DNA of 64,000 nt from assembly GCF_017876405.1 (NCBI RefSeq), contig NZ_JAGINW010000001.1, positions 1,749,203 through 1,813,202 of the forward strand. The letters are read 5' to 3'. The DNA comes from Kibdelosporangium banguiense (GTDB lineage: Bacteria; Actinomycetota; Actinomycetes; Mycobacteriales; Pseudonocardiaceae). Under the pieces are notes generated by a model. The model searched no databases. It was not told where the DNA came from and was given only the letters and a program-made list of their open reading frames with translations. Below, one piece after another: positions 1 through 8,840 of the stretch; within the stretch, counting starts at the first letter, position 1; the number at the start of each line of letters is the position of its first letter. Both the position numbers and the translations under genes were made by a program.

Positions 1-1308
1 TTCCAGCAGCCGGGCACCGCTGCGCGCGACCATGCCCTCCAGCCGGACCCGGCTGGTGATCAGCACCAACGCACGGGAACCACCGGGCAGCAGCAGCCGC
101 ACCTGTTCGGAATCCCGTGCGTCGTCCAGCATCACGAGCACCCGGCGATGTGCCAGCAGCGAACGGTAAAGCGCCGCACGGTCATCAGGGTCGGCCGGCA
201 CCTCACCGGCCGGGACTCCCAAGGTCAGCAGGAACTGCGACAGCACCTCGCCGGGGTCCAGCGGCTCCTGGAAACCGCGCAGCCCGGCGAAAAGCTGGCC
301 GTCGGGAAACTCCCGGGCCACCCGGCGGCCCCACAACGCCGCCAGAGCGGTCTTGCCGATCCCGGCCTGGCCGGAGATCACCCCGATCGGCGTCGCCTCG
401 CCGTGGTCTTCGGCCAGCAAACCGTCCAGCCACGCCAGTTCTTCGTCCCGGCCGTGGAAACCCACTGGCGCGGGCGGCAGTTGCGCGGGCACGAGCACGC
501 CGACCTTGGGCGCGACGACCGGCACCGGCGCGGGCAGCAGCAATGTCGAATCGTCGTTGAGCACCCGCTCGTGCAGTTCCCGCAGCGCCGGACCTGGGTC
601 GATGCCGAGATCCTCGGCCGCGCGACGGGCGAACCGCTGGTACGCCTCGAGCGCGTCAGCTCGCCGCCCAGCGCGGTACAAGGCGAGTACAAGGTGCGCG
701 ATCATCTGTTCCCGGAACGGATACGACTCCGCGAACGTCGACAGCTCGCCGACGAGTTCGGCGTGCCGGCCCAGTTCAAGATCGGCTTCGATCCGCGCCT
801 CCAGCACGGCGAATCGAAGATCTTCCAGTTCAGGCGCGTTGATCCGGGGTGACACGTCGGCCAGGACCGGCCCGCGCCAGAGGCCGAGCGCCTCCCGCAG
901 CAGCTCGGCGCGCCGCACCGGATGCTCGTGGCGGGCTCTGCTGAGCAACGCCGTCGCCCGGCTGACGTCGATCAGGTCCTCGTCGACGATCAGCTGGTAG
1001 CCCGGCAGCCGCGTGTCGATCCAGACCGATCCAGTGGGATCGACCAGGCGCAATTGACGGCGTAACCGCGAAACATAGTTCTGCACGATTGTGCGTGCGG
1101 TCAGCGGCGGGTCTTCGCCCCACAGCCCGTCGAGGATGTCCTCGACCGGCACGACTTCGTTGGGGCGTAACAGAAGCATTGCGAGCAGGCCGCGTACACC
1201 GGGCCCGCCGAGCGCGACCGGTTCGCCGTTGACCACCGCCTGGACCGGTCCGAGCACCCCGAACCGGATCACGGCATGGTCGTCCTCGTCACTGTCCCCC
1301 GTACTCAC
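1..1308 (-). CDS. AfsR/SARP-family regulator with BTAD and NB-ARC domains (C-terminus outside window)
   Basis: Transcriptional activator of the SARP/AfsR class; 436 N-terminal residues are visible and the frame stays open through base 1. The order is an OmpR-type winged-helix DNA-binding domain (about residues 12-100), a bacterial transcriptional activation domain (about 105-250), then an NB-ARC ATPase whose Walker A reads GQAGIGKTALAA and whose Walker B region reads VLVMLDDA. The GTG start at 1308 is chosen because a GGGAGGG ribosome-binding site lies just upstream; a second GTG at 1272 is possible. The gene stands alone behind the ect operon terminator. Such proteins usually activate secondary-metabolite genes, but the target is not visible here. 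Confidence 0.85.
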   Translation of the reverse strand, partial: MSTGDSDEDDHAVIRFGVLGPVQAVVNGEPVALGGPGVRGLLAMLLLRPNEVVPVEDILDGLWGEDPPLTARTIVQNYVSRLRRQLRLVDPTGSVWIDTRLPGYQLIVDEDLIDVSRATALLSRARHEHPVRRAELLREALGLWRGPVLADVSPRINAPELEDLRFAVLEARIEADLELGRHAELVGELSTFAESYPFREQMIAHLVLALYRAGRRADALEAYQRFARRAAEDLGIDPGPALRELHERVLNDDSTLLLPAPVPVVAPKVGVLVPAQLPPAPVGFHGRDEELAWLDGLLAEDHGEATPIGVISGQAGIGKTALAALWGRRVAREFPDGQLFAGLRGFQEPLDPGEVLSQFLLTLGVPAGEVPADPDDRAALYRSLLAHRRVLVMLDDARDSEQVRLLLPGGSRALVLITSRVRLEGMVARSGARLLE

Positions 1309-1410
1309 TTCGCCCTCCCCCGTCCCCTACTACCGGTGACCAAGGTAAGTCGATGATGGGGGTGGAAGTAAAGGTTTACCGGGATATCTGTCACTCACTG
1401 CGAGAAAACA

Positions 1411-1451
1411 GGCCCCCTGCCGTCCGGTCCCGATCCGGTTGGCAGGGGGCC
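1411..1451 (-). terminator. Intrinsic terminator of the ect operon
   Basis: A perfect 11-bp inverted repeat (GGCCCCCTGCC at 1411-1421 and its complement at 1441-1451) with a 19-nt loop. It lies about 130 nt beyond the ectD stop, in the direction of ect transcription, and before the SARP gene. No strong T-run follows, as is common for actinobacterial terminators. Confidence 0.6.
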
Positions 1452-1579
1452 ACACTCACACGGCCAAGGCCCGGGTGCCACCGGTCCCACCCCGAGTGGA
1501 AGACCGGCTACTCCTCAGGCCGTATCCGGCTGAGCGAGATCTCAATGCGTGATTACCGTAACAGAGAGCATGTGATTCA

Positions 1580-2494
1580 TTACACGCGGGGCGCGCGACT
1601 CAAAGGGGTGAAGTCACGGCTCGCGATGAACGTCGGGCGCGGTGTTGGCGCTGCGTACGGCTCCTCCAGCACGTTGTCGACGCTGTTGAACACCACGAAG
1701 ATGTTCGACCGCGGGAACGGCGTGATGTTGTTGGCCGAACCGTGCATGATGTTGGCGTCAAACCAGATCGCGGATCCGGCCGAGCCGGTGAACTGGTCGA
1801 TGCCGTGGGTGGTGGCCAGGGTCGTGATGTCCTGCGTGCTCGGTACGCCGATCTCCTGTTCCTTCAGCGACTGCTGGTAGTGGTTCGCCGGCGTTTCGCC
1901 AATGCACGGGACGAATGTGCGGTGCGATCCGGGCATCACCATCAGGCCGCCGTTGAACGCGAAGTTGGCGGTCAACGCCAGCGACATGCTCACCGCACGC
2001 GGCGCGGGCATGCCGTCCTCCGCGTGCCAGGTCTCGAAGTCCGAGTGCCAGTAGAAGCCCTTGCCCTTGAACCCGGGCATGAAGTTGACCCGGCTCTGGT
2101 GCACATACACCTCCGAGCCGAGCAGCTGGCGGGCCCGGTCGAGGATCCGCGGGTCCCGGATCAGCTCGGCGATCAGGTCGCTGATCCGGTGCACCTCGAA
2201 GATCGACCGGATCTCCTGGGACTGCTTCTCCACCACGACCCGCTCGTCGCCGCGCAGGCCGGGGTCGCTCGTCAGCCGGACGAGCTCGTCCCAGTACGCC
2301 TGCACCTCGTGCTTGCTGAGCACGCCGTCGTCGATGGAGTAGCCCTTGGCGTTGTGCGAGGCCAAAGTCGCCTGGTCGATCGGGCCGGAGTCCTGCTGGG
2401 CCCAGATCGTGGGGTCGGTCCGCTCGATCAGCCGGGCGGCGCCGGGCACCCTGGTCGGGTAGCGGTCCGGGGTCCTCGTGCTCATCAGGGTCAT
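1580..2494 (-). CDS. ectD: Ectoine hydroxylase
   Basis: Fe(II)/2-oxoglutarate-dependent dioxygenase that converts ectoine to 5-hydroxyectoine, a compatible solute. The 304-residue length fits the family. The iron-binding triad is visible as H150 and D152 ([11 protein letters not shown]) with the distal H251 (IMHGSANN). The start at 2494 overlaps the ectC stop as ATGA and is preceded by a near-perfect GGAAGGAG Shine-Dalgarno five bases away; an in-frame ATG at 2485 is less likely. It is the last gene of ectABCD, so this strain should make hydroxyectoine as well as ectoine under osmotic or heat stress. Assignment is firm. Confidence 0.96.
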   Translation of the reverse strand: MTLMSTRTPDRYPTRVPGAARLIERTDPTIWAQQDSGPIDQATLASHNAKGYSIDDGVLSKHEVQAYWDELVRLTSDPGLRGDERVVVEKQSQEIRSIFEVHRISDLIAELIRDPRILDRARQLLGSEVYVHQSRVNFMPGFKGKGFYWHSDFETWHAEDGMPAPRAVSMSLALTANFAFNGGLMVMPGSHRTFVPCIGETPANHYQQSLKEQEIGVPSTQDITTLATTHGIDQFTGSAGSAIWFDANIMHGSANNITPFPRSNIFVVFNSVDNVLEEPYAAPTPRPTFIASRDFTPLSRAPRV

Positions 2495-2886
2495 GTGGCT
2501 CCTTCCACGATCAGCGGGTACACGCCGTGCTCGTCATGGACCTCGCGGCCGGTCACCGGCGGGTTGAACACGCAGACAGTGCGCATCTGCGTGTGCGGCC
2601 GCAGCTGGTGACGCTCATGGCCGTCGAGCAGGTAGAGCGAGCCGGGCCCGAGCCGGTGCACCGCACCGGTTTCCTTGTCCTCCAGTTCGCCTTCGCCCTC
2701 GACCACGAAGACGGCCTCGACATGGTTGGCGTACCAGAAGTCGTTCACCGTGCCGGCGTACAGCGTCGTCTCGTGCACCGAGAAGCCGGCCTGTTCACCG
2801 GCCAGGATGATTCTTTTGCTGCGCCAGTTCGGGGTCTTGACGTCCCGGTCGGTGTCGGTGACGTCGTCGGTGGTCCGGACGATCAA
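2491..2886 (-). CDS. ectC: L-ectoine synthase
   Basis: Cupin-fold cyclase that closes N-gamma-acetyl-diaminobutyrate into ectoine. The 131-residue product carries the family signatures [13 protein letters not shown] (about residues 50-62) and [16 protein letters not shown] near the C-terminus, with nothing missing. The start is inferred as TTG at 2886: it yields the usual EctC N-terminus ([16 protein letters not shown]) and overlaps the ectB stop as TTGA. A longer reading to 3036 would only translate ectB out of frame. The gene is coupled to ectB upstream and ectD downstream by 4-nt overlaps, suggesting translational coupling. Confidence 0.95.
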   Translation of the reverse strand: MIVRTTDDVTDTDRDVKTPNWRSKRIILAGEQAGFSVHETTLYAGTVNDFWYANHVEAVFVVEGEGELEDKETGAVHRLGPGSLYLLDGHERHQLRPHTQMRTVCVFNPPVTGREVHDEHGVYPLIVEGAT

Positions 2887-4133
2887 CCCAGTGCTCCCTT
2901 CACGGACTGGGCCACGAGCCCGAGCCCTTCCTCCAGTTCGGCGTCGGTGATCGTCAACGGCGGCATGATCTTGACGACCTCCCCGACCGGGCCGGACGTC
3001 TCCATCAGCAGCCCGCGGCCGAACGCCTGCCGGCACACGGCTTCCGCGATCCGCTCGTCACCGAACTGCAGACCCCTTGCCAGGCCACGGCCTTTGGCCC
3101 GCATCGCGACGTCCGGATAGGACTCGGCGATCTCGGTCAGTGACCGGCCGACGTGCTCACCCTTGGCCAGCGTGCCTTTCTCGAGTTTGTCGTCCTGCCA
3201 GTACGTCCGCAGCGCCTCGGTCGCGGCGACGAACGCCGGGTTGACGCCACGGAACGTGCCGTTGTGCTCGCCCGGCTCCCACACGTCCAGCGACGGCTTG
3301 ATCAACGTGAGCGCCAGCGGAAACCCGTACCCGCCAATGGATTTGGACAGGCAGACGATATCCGGCTCGATCCCGGCGAGCTCGAAGCTGAAGAACGGCC
3401 CGGTCCGCCCGCATCCCATCTGCACGTCGTCGACGATCAGCAGGATCCCGTGCCGTTGGCACAGGTCGGCCAGGCCGCGCAGCCATTCGGTCCGGGCGGC
3501 GTTGATCCCGCCTTCGCCCTGCACGGTCTCCACGATCACGGCGGCGGGCTCGTTGAGACCGCTGCCACTGTCGGCCAGGAGCTTCTCGAAGAACAGGAAG
3601 TCCGGAGTCTGGCCCTCGAAGTAGTTGTCATACGGCATGGGTGTCGCGTGCACGAGCGGAATGCCCGCGCCGCTGCGCTTCATGGAGTTGCCGGTCACCG
3701 ACAACGCGCCGAGCGTCATGCCGTGGAAAGCGTTGGTGAAGTTGATGATCGACTCACGGCCGGTGACCTTGCGGGCCAGTTTCAGGGCCGCCTCGACGGC
3801 GTTGGCTCCGGCCGGGCCGGGGAACATCACCTTGTAGTCCAGCTCCCGCGGCTCGAGCACGATGTCCTGAAAGGACTCGAGCAGGTCGCGTTTGGCGACT
3901 GTGTTCATGTCGAGCGAATGCGTGACGCCGTCCCGCTCGATGTAGTCGAGCACGGCGCGCTTGAGCCGCGGATTGTTGTGGCCGTAGTTCAACGAGCCGG
4001 CACCCGCGAAAAAGTCCAGGTACTGCTTGCCGTTCTCGTCGTAAAGCATGCTGCCGGACGCGCGGTCGAACGTCGTCGGCCAGCCACGGCAGTAACTGCG
4101 TACTTCCGATTCCAAGGTCTGGAAGATGTCCAC
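2883..4133 (-). CDS. ectB: Diaminobutyrate--2-oxoglutarate transaminase
   Basis: PLP-dependent class III aminotransferase that makes L-2,4-diaminobutyrate from aspartate semialdehyde, the first dedicated ectoine step. At 416 residues it has the usual length. The PLP lysine is K264 ([11 protein letters not shown]), preceded by the cofactor aspartate in [15 protein letters not shown]. The start is a GTG at 4133 with GGAG a few bases upstream, 15 nt after the ectA stop. It belongs to the ectABCD operon. Confidence 0.95.
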   Translation of the reverse strand: MDIFQTLESEVRSYCRGWPTTFDRASGSMLYDENGKQYLDFFAGAGSLNYGHNNPRLKRAVLDYIERDGVTHSLDMNTVAKRDLLESFQDIVLEPRELDYKVMFPGPAGANAVEAALKLARKVTGRESIINFTNAFHGMTLGALSVTGNSMKRSGAGIPLVHATPMPYDNYFEGQTPDFLFFEKLLADSGSGLNEPAAVIVETVQGEGGINAARTEWLRGLADLCQRHGILLIVDDVQMGCGRTGPFFSFELAGIEPDIVCLSKSIGGYGFPLALTLIKPSLDVWEPGEHNGTFRGVNPAFVAATEALRTYWQDDKLEKGTLAKGEHVGRSLTEIAESYPDVAMRAKGRGLARGLQFGDERIAEAVCRQAFGRGLLMETSGPVGEVVKIMPPLTITDAELEEGLGLVAQSVKGALG

Positions 4134-4148
4134 GATTCTCCGGGTTCT

Positions 4149-4658
4149 TCAGAGCGCGGGGGCACTCACGGAGACGAACGGGCCGATCCGGAACAGGAAC
4201 TCGGCGTCGTGCTCGTCGGGGAAAAGCTCAGCGGGAAACAGCTGACCGCCGGTCATGCCCGCACTCCAGCGTGCGGCCAAGGCCCGGAACAGCCCGATGG
4301 AGGCGTTGTTGTCCGAGGTGACGGTGGCTTCGAGATGTCTGGCGCCGGTGCGGCGGACCACGGTGTCCAGCAGCATCGCACCGATCCCGCGACCGCGGTG
4401 CGCGTCGTCCACCGCGACCTGCCAGACCACCAATGTGTCCGGCTCGGACGGACGGTGATAGCCGATGACAAAGCCGACAACGACACCGTCGACTCTGACC
4501 ACCGCGGACGTCGCGGCGAAATCACGGCACCACAACAGGTATGCGTACGAAGAGTTCAGGTCTAGTGACTGGGAATCCCGTGCCACCCGCCATATTCCTT
4601 GACCGTCCGATATGGACGGAATGTCGACAACCGCCTGGCCGAAGGTTTTTCCGGACAT
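4149..4658 (-). CDS. ectA: L-2,4-diaminobutyric acid acetyltransferase
   Basis: GNAT-family N-acetyltransferase that acetylates diaminobutyrate on the gamma nitrogen for ectoine synthesis. The family hallmark LDLNSSYAYLLWCRDF is present near residues 33-48, and the acetyl-CoA loop reads HRGRGIGAMLL around residue 95. The product is 169 residues. The ATG at 4658 has no convincing Shine-Dalgarno sequence, so a slightly different start or weak or leaderless initiation is possible. It is the first gene of ectABCD; the promoter should lie in 4659-4770. Confidence 0.94.
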   Translation of the reverse strand: MSGKTFGQAVVDIPSISDGQGIWRVARDSQSLDLNSSYAYLLWCRDFAATSAVVRVDGVVVGFVIGYHRPSEPDTLVVWQVAVDDAHRGRGIGAMLLDTVVRRTGARHLEATVTSDNNASIGLFRALAARWSAGMTGGQLFPAELFPDEHDAEFLFRIGPFVSVSAPAL

Positions 4659-4772
4659 GCCAGGGGAACGTAACAGAGGTGGTTGCGCCGTTCAGCCCAT
4701 CGCCTGGCCGACAGACGGCCTACCAGGGGGAACGGAAGATCAGGTGTGAAGATCGGAACAGAAACGTTGAAC

Positions 4773-4810
4773 CGCGGGTGCGCAGGCCCTTAGCGTCGCG
4801 CGCACCCGCG
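4773..4810 (-). terminator. Hairpin terminator after the aldo/keto reductase gene
   Basis: A perfect 11-bp inverted repeat (CGCGGGTGCGC at 4773-4783, complement at 4800-4810, 16-nt loop) lies 12 nt past the stop of the leftward aldo/keto reductase gene and upstream of ectA. It would separate the two transcription units. Confidence 0.55.
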
Positions 4811-4821
4811 TTCCCGTTCGA

Positions 4822-5850
4822 TCAGCCGGCTACACGTGACGGCCGCCACAGATCCAGTCCGGATTCGACGGCGTACTTGTCGACCTCCGCCAGCTCGGCG
4901 TCGGTCAGCGCCGGGGCGTCGAGCGCCGCGAGGTTCTGCTCCAGCTGCTCGACCGAACTCACGCCGATCAGCGCGGACGTGACGCGGGCGTCCCGCAGCA
5001 CCCAGCTGAGCGCCAGCTGCGACAGGCTCTGGCCACGCTGCTGTGCGATCCCGTTGAGCCCACGTACCCGCGCAATATTCTCCTCGGAGAGGTGGTCCGG
5101 CTGCAAGGAGCCGTGCTGGGAGGCGCGCGAACCCTCCGGGATGCCGTTGAGGTACTTGTCGGTCAGCAGACCCTGGGCCAGCGGGGAGAACGCGATACAG
5201 CCCGCGCCGACCTCCTCGAGCGCGTCCAGCAGCTCCGGCTCGATCCAGCGGTTGAGCATCGAGTACGACGGCTGGTGGATCAGCAGCGGCACGCCCGCCT
5301 GTTTCAGCAATTCGGCGGCTTCCCGCGTCTTGGCCGGGGAGTACGACGAAATGCCGACATACAGCGCCTTGCCCTGCTGCACGGCACTCACGAGCGCACC
5401 CATCGTCTCTTCGAGCGGGGTCTCGGGGTCGAACCGGTGCGAGTAGAAGATGTCGACGTAGTCCAGGCCCATCCGGGCGAGCGACTGGTCCAGCGACGCC
5501 AGCAGGTACTTGCGTGAGCCGTGATCGCCGTACGGGCCGGGCCACATGTCGTAGCCTGCCTTGGTGGAGATGACCAGCTCGTCGCGGTAGGGACGCAGGT
5601 CGTCGGTGAGGATGCGGCCGAAGTTCTCCTCGGCCGAGCCATAGGGCGGGCCGTAGTTGTTGGCCAGGTCGAAGTGGGTCACGCCAAGGTCGAACGCGCG
5701 CCGGGCGATCTGCCGGCCGAGCTCGTAGGGCCGTGATCCGCCGAAGTTCTGCCACAGGCCGAGCGAGATCAACGGCAACTTGAGTCCGCTTCGCCCGCTA
5801 CGCCGGAATTCCGCTTTGTCGTATCGCCGATCGTCGGCTTGGTACACCAC
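4822..5850 (-). CDS. Aldo/keto reductase, YghZ/MgrA-like
   Basis: NADPH-dependent oxidoreductase of the aldo/keto reductase superfamily (342 residues, TIM barrel). The catalytic tetrad is visible as Asp and Tyr in FDLANNYGPPYGSAEENFGR (about residues 60-79), Lys in VISTKAGYD and His in YSHRFDPET. These motifs and the length match the YghZ / L-glyceraldehyde-3-phosphate reductase subgroup, whose members detoxify small aldehydes; the physiological substrate is not known here. The start is one of two consecutive GTG codons (5850 or 5847). It lies 64 nt downstream of the cyclase-like gene on the same strand, so cotranscription is possible. Confidence 0.88.
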   Translation of the reverse strand: MVYQADDRRYDKAEFRRSGRSGLKLPLISLGLWQNFGGSRPYELGRQIARRAFDLGVTHFDLANNYGPPYGSAEENFGRILTDDLRPYRDELVISTKAGYDMWPGPYGDHGSRKYLLASLDQSLARMGLDYVDIFYSHRFDPETPLEETMGALVSAVQQGKALYVGISSYSPAKTREAAELLKQAGVPLLIHQPSYSMLNRWIEPELLDALEEVGAGCIAFSPLAQGLLTDKYLNGIPEGSRASQHGSLQPDHLSEENIARVRGLNGIAQQRGQSLSQLALSWVLRDARVTSALIGVSSVEQLEQNLAALDAPALTDAELAEVDKYAVESGLDLWRPSRVAG

Positions 5851-5914
5851 GGCCGGAATCCTAGGTCAGTTACGCCGGGGTGGCCTGTGCGTTGGGGGCA
5901 AGGCCACCCCGTCG

Positions 5915-6649
5915 TCATCCGCCGATGAACCCGCGCTGCGCCGTGGTCCGGTGCCGCCCTCGGACGACAACATCGGACACCTCTTCGGCACGGACCACGT
6001 ACGGTCGCGCTTGCACCCCGGCGGCGTCCCATCTCGGCACTATCGGCCGGCTGAACATGTCGAGCGAGTCCGCACAGCCGGGCAGCCAGAGCCACCCGTA
6101 CCCCTTGAACTCCTTCTCCCGCACGGCCAGGCGCCGGAACTGGTCGGCTCGAAGCGAGGTGTGACCCGCCTCGACCACCGAGTGGTAGACCAGATCCGAC
6201 AACATGACCGCGAGGTTGGCCTCCGGCCACTGCTCCAGCACCCCACGCAGCGGCTTGGAGTCCAGCAGCCGGCTGACCACGACCGCGTCGCGGCATGGAT
6301 AGCCGTTGGGGCCGTTGACGACCACCCCGTGATGCACGGCCATCCGCAGGCGCATCCGCGCCCAGGGCACTACTTCCTCGTTGTGCAGCCGCAGCTCGGC
6401 CTCCAGGCGTCTGGTGAAACCATCGACCACGCGCGGTTCGTGTTCGTCGTGCGGGAGCACGCACAACTCCGCGTCGCCTTGCTGCTGACGGGCCCAGCGC
6501 GCCCGGTTCAGGCCCATGGAAGCCGCGGCCCGGTCCAGACACCGCAGGAGAGTCTCCTGCCATTTCTGCTGACGCTGCTCCGGCGCGGCGCCATACCCAC
6601 GAATATCAACTCCGACATAGAGCGACCGCCGGAAGCCCGTACCGTCCAT
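5915..6649 (-). CDS. Class III nucleotidyl cyclase-like protein
   Basis: A 244-residue soluble protein with the pattern of a class III cyclase homology domain. YVGVDIRGYG (11-20) corresponds to the FxDIxGF strand with metal-binding D15. QQQGDAELCVLP (55-66) corresponds to the GDG hairpin with the second aspartate D59. RMRLRMAVHHGVV is the following strand, and RDAVVVSRLLD (120-130) replaces the usual VNxAARL. Both metal aspartates are kept, but the lysine before GD is glutamine and the transition-state asparagine is not evident, so activity and base specificity are open. The neighbour at 6804 is a Crp/Fnr protein with an intact cNMP pocket. No membrane segment or fused domain is visible. Family call is by motif only. 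Confidence 0.6.
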   Translation of the reverse strand: MDGTGFRRSLYVGVDIRGYGAAPEQRQQKWQETLLRCLDRAAASMGLNRARWARQQQGDAELCVLPHDEHEPRVVDGFTRRLEAELRLHNEEVVPWARMRLRMAVHHGVVVNGPNGYPCRDAVVVSRLLDSKPLRGVLEQWPEANLAVMLSDLVYHSVVEAGHTSLRADQFRRLAVREKEFKGYGWLWLPGCADSLDMFSRPIVPRWDAAGVQARPYVVRAEEVSDVVVRGRHRTTAQRGFIGG

Positions 6650-6667
6650 CCATTAGACCTTTCGTGT

Positions 6668-6721
6668 TACGGACTGAGGGAAGTAGGTGTCCCTGCGTAA
6701 CTATGCTGTAGGTCGTCCGTA
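6668..6721. promoter_or_regulatory. Possible operator upstream of the cyclase-like gene
   Basis: In the 154-nt gap between the crp-type gene and the cyclase-like gene, TACGGAC (6668-6674) and its complement GTCCGTA (6715-6721) form an inverted repeat, and GTAGGT occurs twice 25 nt apart (6683, 6708). This could be an operator for the adjacent Crp/Fnr regulator, but the site does not match the E. coli CRP consensus. Confidence 0.25.
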
Positions 6722-6803
6722 TGAAACCGGCACTGGTACGGGTTCATCAGCATTTAGGAGAACAAGTTCAGCCACTCGGTGGAACTTTTTAACAGTACAA
6801 GAG

Positions 6804-7547
6804 TCACGGTATTTCCGCACGTAGCCGCAACCTGGCCATATCGAGTACGGCGATGCCGCGGTAACGGCCACTGACCAGACCGTCCTGTTGAAAAGTGCGA
6901 ATGATCTTTTCGGCGGTACTCAGCTTGATACCCGCGATCGAGGCCAGCTCTTCCCTGGTCAGAGGCACTCCGAGGTCCCAACGCGCGCCCATACGTGTGC
7001 CGTATGACTCGTACAGATCGACCAGAACACGCGCGACTCGCACACTCGCCGGACGGCCGTGTTCGATTCTTCGCCGGTCGGCCCAACGCAATCGTTCGCT
7101 CAGCATCGTGGCCACCTCAATGGCCGCGTCCGGATGCCTGGCGAGGAAGTTACGCAACTCCGCCCGGGTTATGCGCTTGAAGAAAATGTCGGTACACGAG
7201 ATGACTGTCGCAGATCTCGGCCCCACATCGAGTGCCGCCATCTCGCCGACAAGATCACCGCCGACCCTGATCGCGAGCAGGGTCCGCTCACCCGCCGGGT
7301 CGGTCGCCAGAACTTTCACCGACCCGTGCAGCAACAGCATCGCGCTCGAATCCGCTTCACCCTGACTGATGATTGTCACACCGGCGGGTCTGCTCTCCGA
7401 AACCCCGACCGCCAGGAAATCCTCTCTGGTCCGATCCGTCAGCCGGCCGAGCAGACTGGCCGGCGGGTACGGCAGGGTACCCGTAGCCACTCTTCGCGAA
7501 TTGATCTTTCCCACCTCGCCGGATTCCCACGTGCCCGAATCGACCAC
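6804..7547 (-). CDS. Crp/Fnr-family transcriptional regulator
   Basis: Regulator of 247 residues with a cyclic-nucleotide-binding domain (about 30-135), a dimer helix and a C-terminal helix-turn-helix (LTREELASIAGIKLSTAEKI, about 196-215). The phosphate-binding cassette is intact: G101-E102 and R111-S112 in GEMAALDVGPRSATV match the cAMP-contacting Gly-Glu and Arg-Ser of CRP. It therefore probably binds a cyclic nucleotide rather than an Fe-S cluster; no FNR-type cysteine cluster is present. The GTG at 7547 is the longest start and has a weak ribosome-binding site, so a start nearer residue 13 is possible. It follows the DUF445 gene by 57 nt and precedes the cyclase-like gene by 154 nt. Confidence 0.88.
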   Translation of the reverse strand: MVDSGTWESGEVGKINSRRVATGTLPYPPASLLGRLTDRTREDFLAVGVSESRPAGVTIISQGEADSSAMLLLHGSVKVLATDPAGERTLLAIRVGGDLVGEMAALDVGPRSATVISCTDIFFKRITRAELRNFLARHPDAAIEVATMLSERLRWADRRRIEHGRPASVRVARVLVDLYESYGTRMGARWDLGVPLTREELASIAGIKLSTAEKIIRTFQQDGLVSGRYRGIAVLDMARLRLRAEIP

Positions 7548-7604
7548 CGGTGATCGGCGCGTTTCCGCGGCCCGTTAGCAATACTGGCATATGGATAACA
7601 GGTG

Positions 7605-8840
7605 TCAGTGGGCGAGGTTCTCCACGAGCAGGACCTGAAGCTCCCCGACGGCGAAGCCAAGTACCGCGCCGACCGTGATCAGAATCCATTCGTCCTGCTG
7701 AAACGCGGGCCGGATCAGTTCCTCGAACTCCTCAGCGGTGAGCTCCTGCATCTTCTGGACCAATGTGTTGCGAATGTCCATCGCCTCTTCGGCGTAGTCC
7801 TCGATGAAGGTGAGCGTCTCCGGCATCCGGTTCATCACCTTCTCCGCGACACTGTGCTTCATCTCCTGGTAGCGCCGTCCGCCGACGGTGAGCGCGACCA
7901 GCGGCCGGGCGAGCCTGGTCTGCCGGTCGAGGGCCTCGGTGACCTGCCGTTGGACCACCGCGAACAGCCGGTCCGCGAGCGGCCCGCGCAGCACGGCGTG
8001 CAGCACGTTGTGCGGTGTGATGATCTCCTTGGCGATCAGTTCACCGTAGTCGGCGGCCACTTCCTTACGCCGTTTGAGAAACAGTCCCTGCCACTGGAAC
8101 AGACCGAAATACCGTTTCGGCTCCCGCGGGTTGAAGATCATTTTCAGGGCGAGCCAGTCGGTGAACCAGCCGGTCAGACCGCCGAAGATCGGCATCACCC
8201 ACGGCGAGTGCAACGTGGCCCACGCGAACATCTGCACGAAGCCGATCACGAATCCGAACACGATGCCGGAGCGGGCGATGAACCGGAACTCCTCACGGCC
8301 GGCTTCCTGGAAGATCCGGTTGAGCAGCTCCTTGTCCTTGACGAGGTTCTCCACGACCATGCCCTTGAGGTCGAAAACCGAATCCACGTCGGACTGAATT
8401 GTGGACAGGATGGCCTTGACCACTTTCGGTGCCTCGGCCTGCACCCGCCGCACAACGAGATCCTGTGCCTGCGCCGGCAGCGATTCCCACAGTCCCGGCT
8501 GGTACTCCGCGGCGATCTCCCGGGTGATCTCGTCGACCGCCTCCAGCAGCGGCCGCTCGAGTTCCCTTGCCACCCGTTCGGGGTCCAGCCGCTGAACGAC
8601 GTCACCGGCCGAGATCAGCCGATCGGTCATCGTGTCGCACGCGATCGCCGCCATCCGCGCGGCCTTACGCGGGACAATGCCCTGCCAGCCGAAGAACGGT
8701 CTGACACCGACGAACTCGATCGGCCGGAACATCATCCGGATGGCCACGACCTTGGTGCCGTAACCGATCAAGGCGGCGATCACCGGCATCGACAGGTAAA
8801 CGAGCCAGTTGCGCTGGAAGTCCGCCAGGATCTCGTTCAT
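7605..8840 (-). CDS. DUF445 family membrane protein (copy 1 of 3)
   Basis: A 411-residue DUF445 protein. A hydrophobic N-terminal segment (about 14-30) leads into IGYGTKVVAIRMMFRP. Two membrane segments follow around SGIVFGFVIGFVQMFAWA and WVMPIFGGLTGWFTDWLAL, a long charged middle region after that, and a C-terminal segment ITVGAVLGFAVGELQVLL. The biochemical function of DUF445 is not established; a role in the envelope or in membrane contacts is only a guess. The start overlaps the upstream Abi-alpha-like gene stop as ATGA. Two paralogues occur at 28492 and 30799 and share the R-x-F-x-x-DEW-x-x-I-x-V-G-A C-terminal pattern. Confidence 0.9.
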   Translation of the reverse strand: MNEILADFQRNWLVYLSMPVIAALIGYGTKVVAIRMMFRPIEFVGVRPFFGWQGIVPRKAARMAAIACDTMTDRLISAGDVVQRLDPERVARELERPLLEAVDEITREIAAEYQPGLWESLPAQAQDLVVRRVQAEAPKVVKAILSTIQSDVDSVFDLKGMVVENLVKDKELLNRIFQEAGREEFRFIARSGIVFGFVIGFVQMFAWATLHSPWVMPIFGGLTGWFTDWLALKMIFNPREPKRYFGLFQWQGLFLKRRKEVAADYGELIAKEIITPHNVLHAVLRGPLADRLFAVVQRQVTEALDRQTRLARPLVALTVGGRRYQEMKHSVAEKVMNRMPETLTFIEDYAEEAMDIRNTLVQKMQELTAEEFEELIRPAFQQDEWILITVGAVLGFAVGELQVLLVENLAH

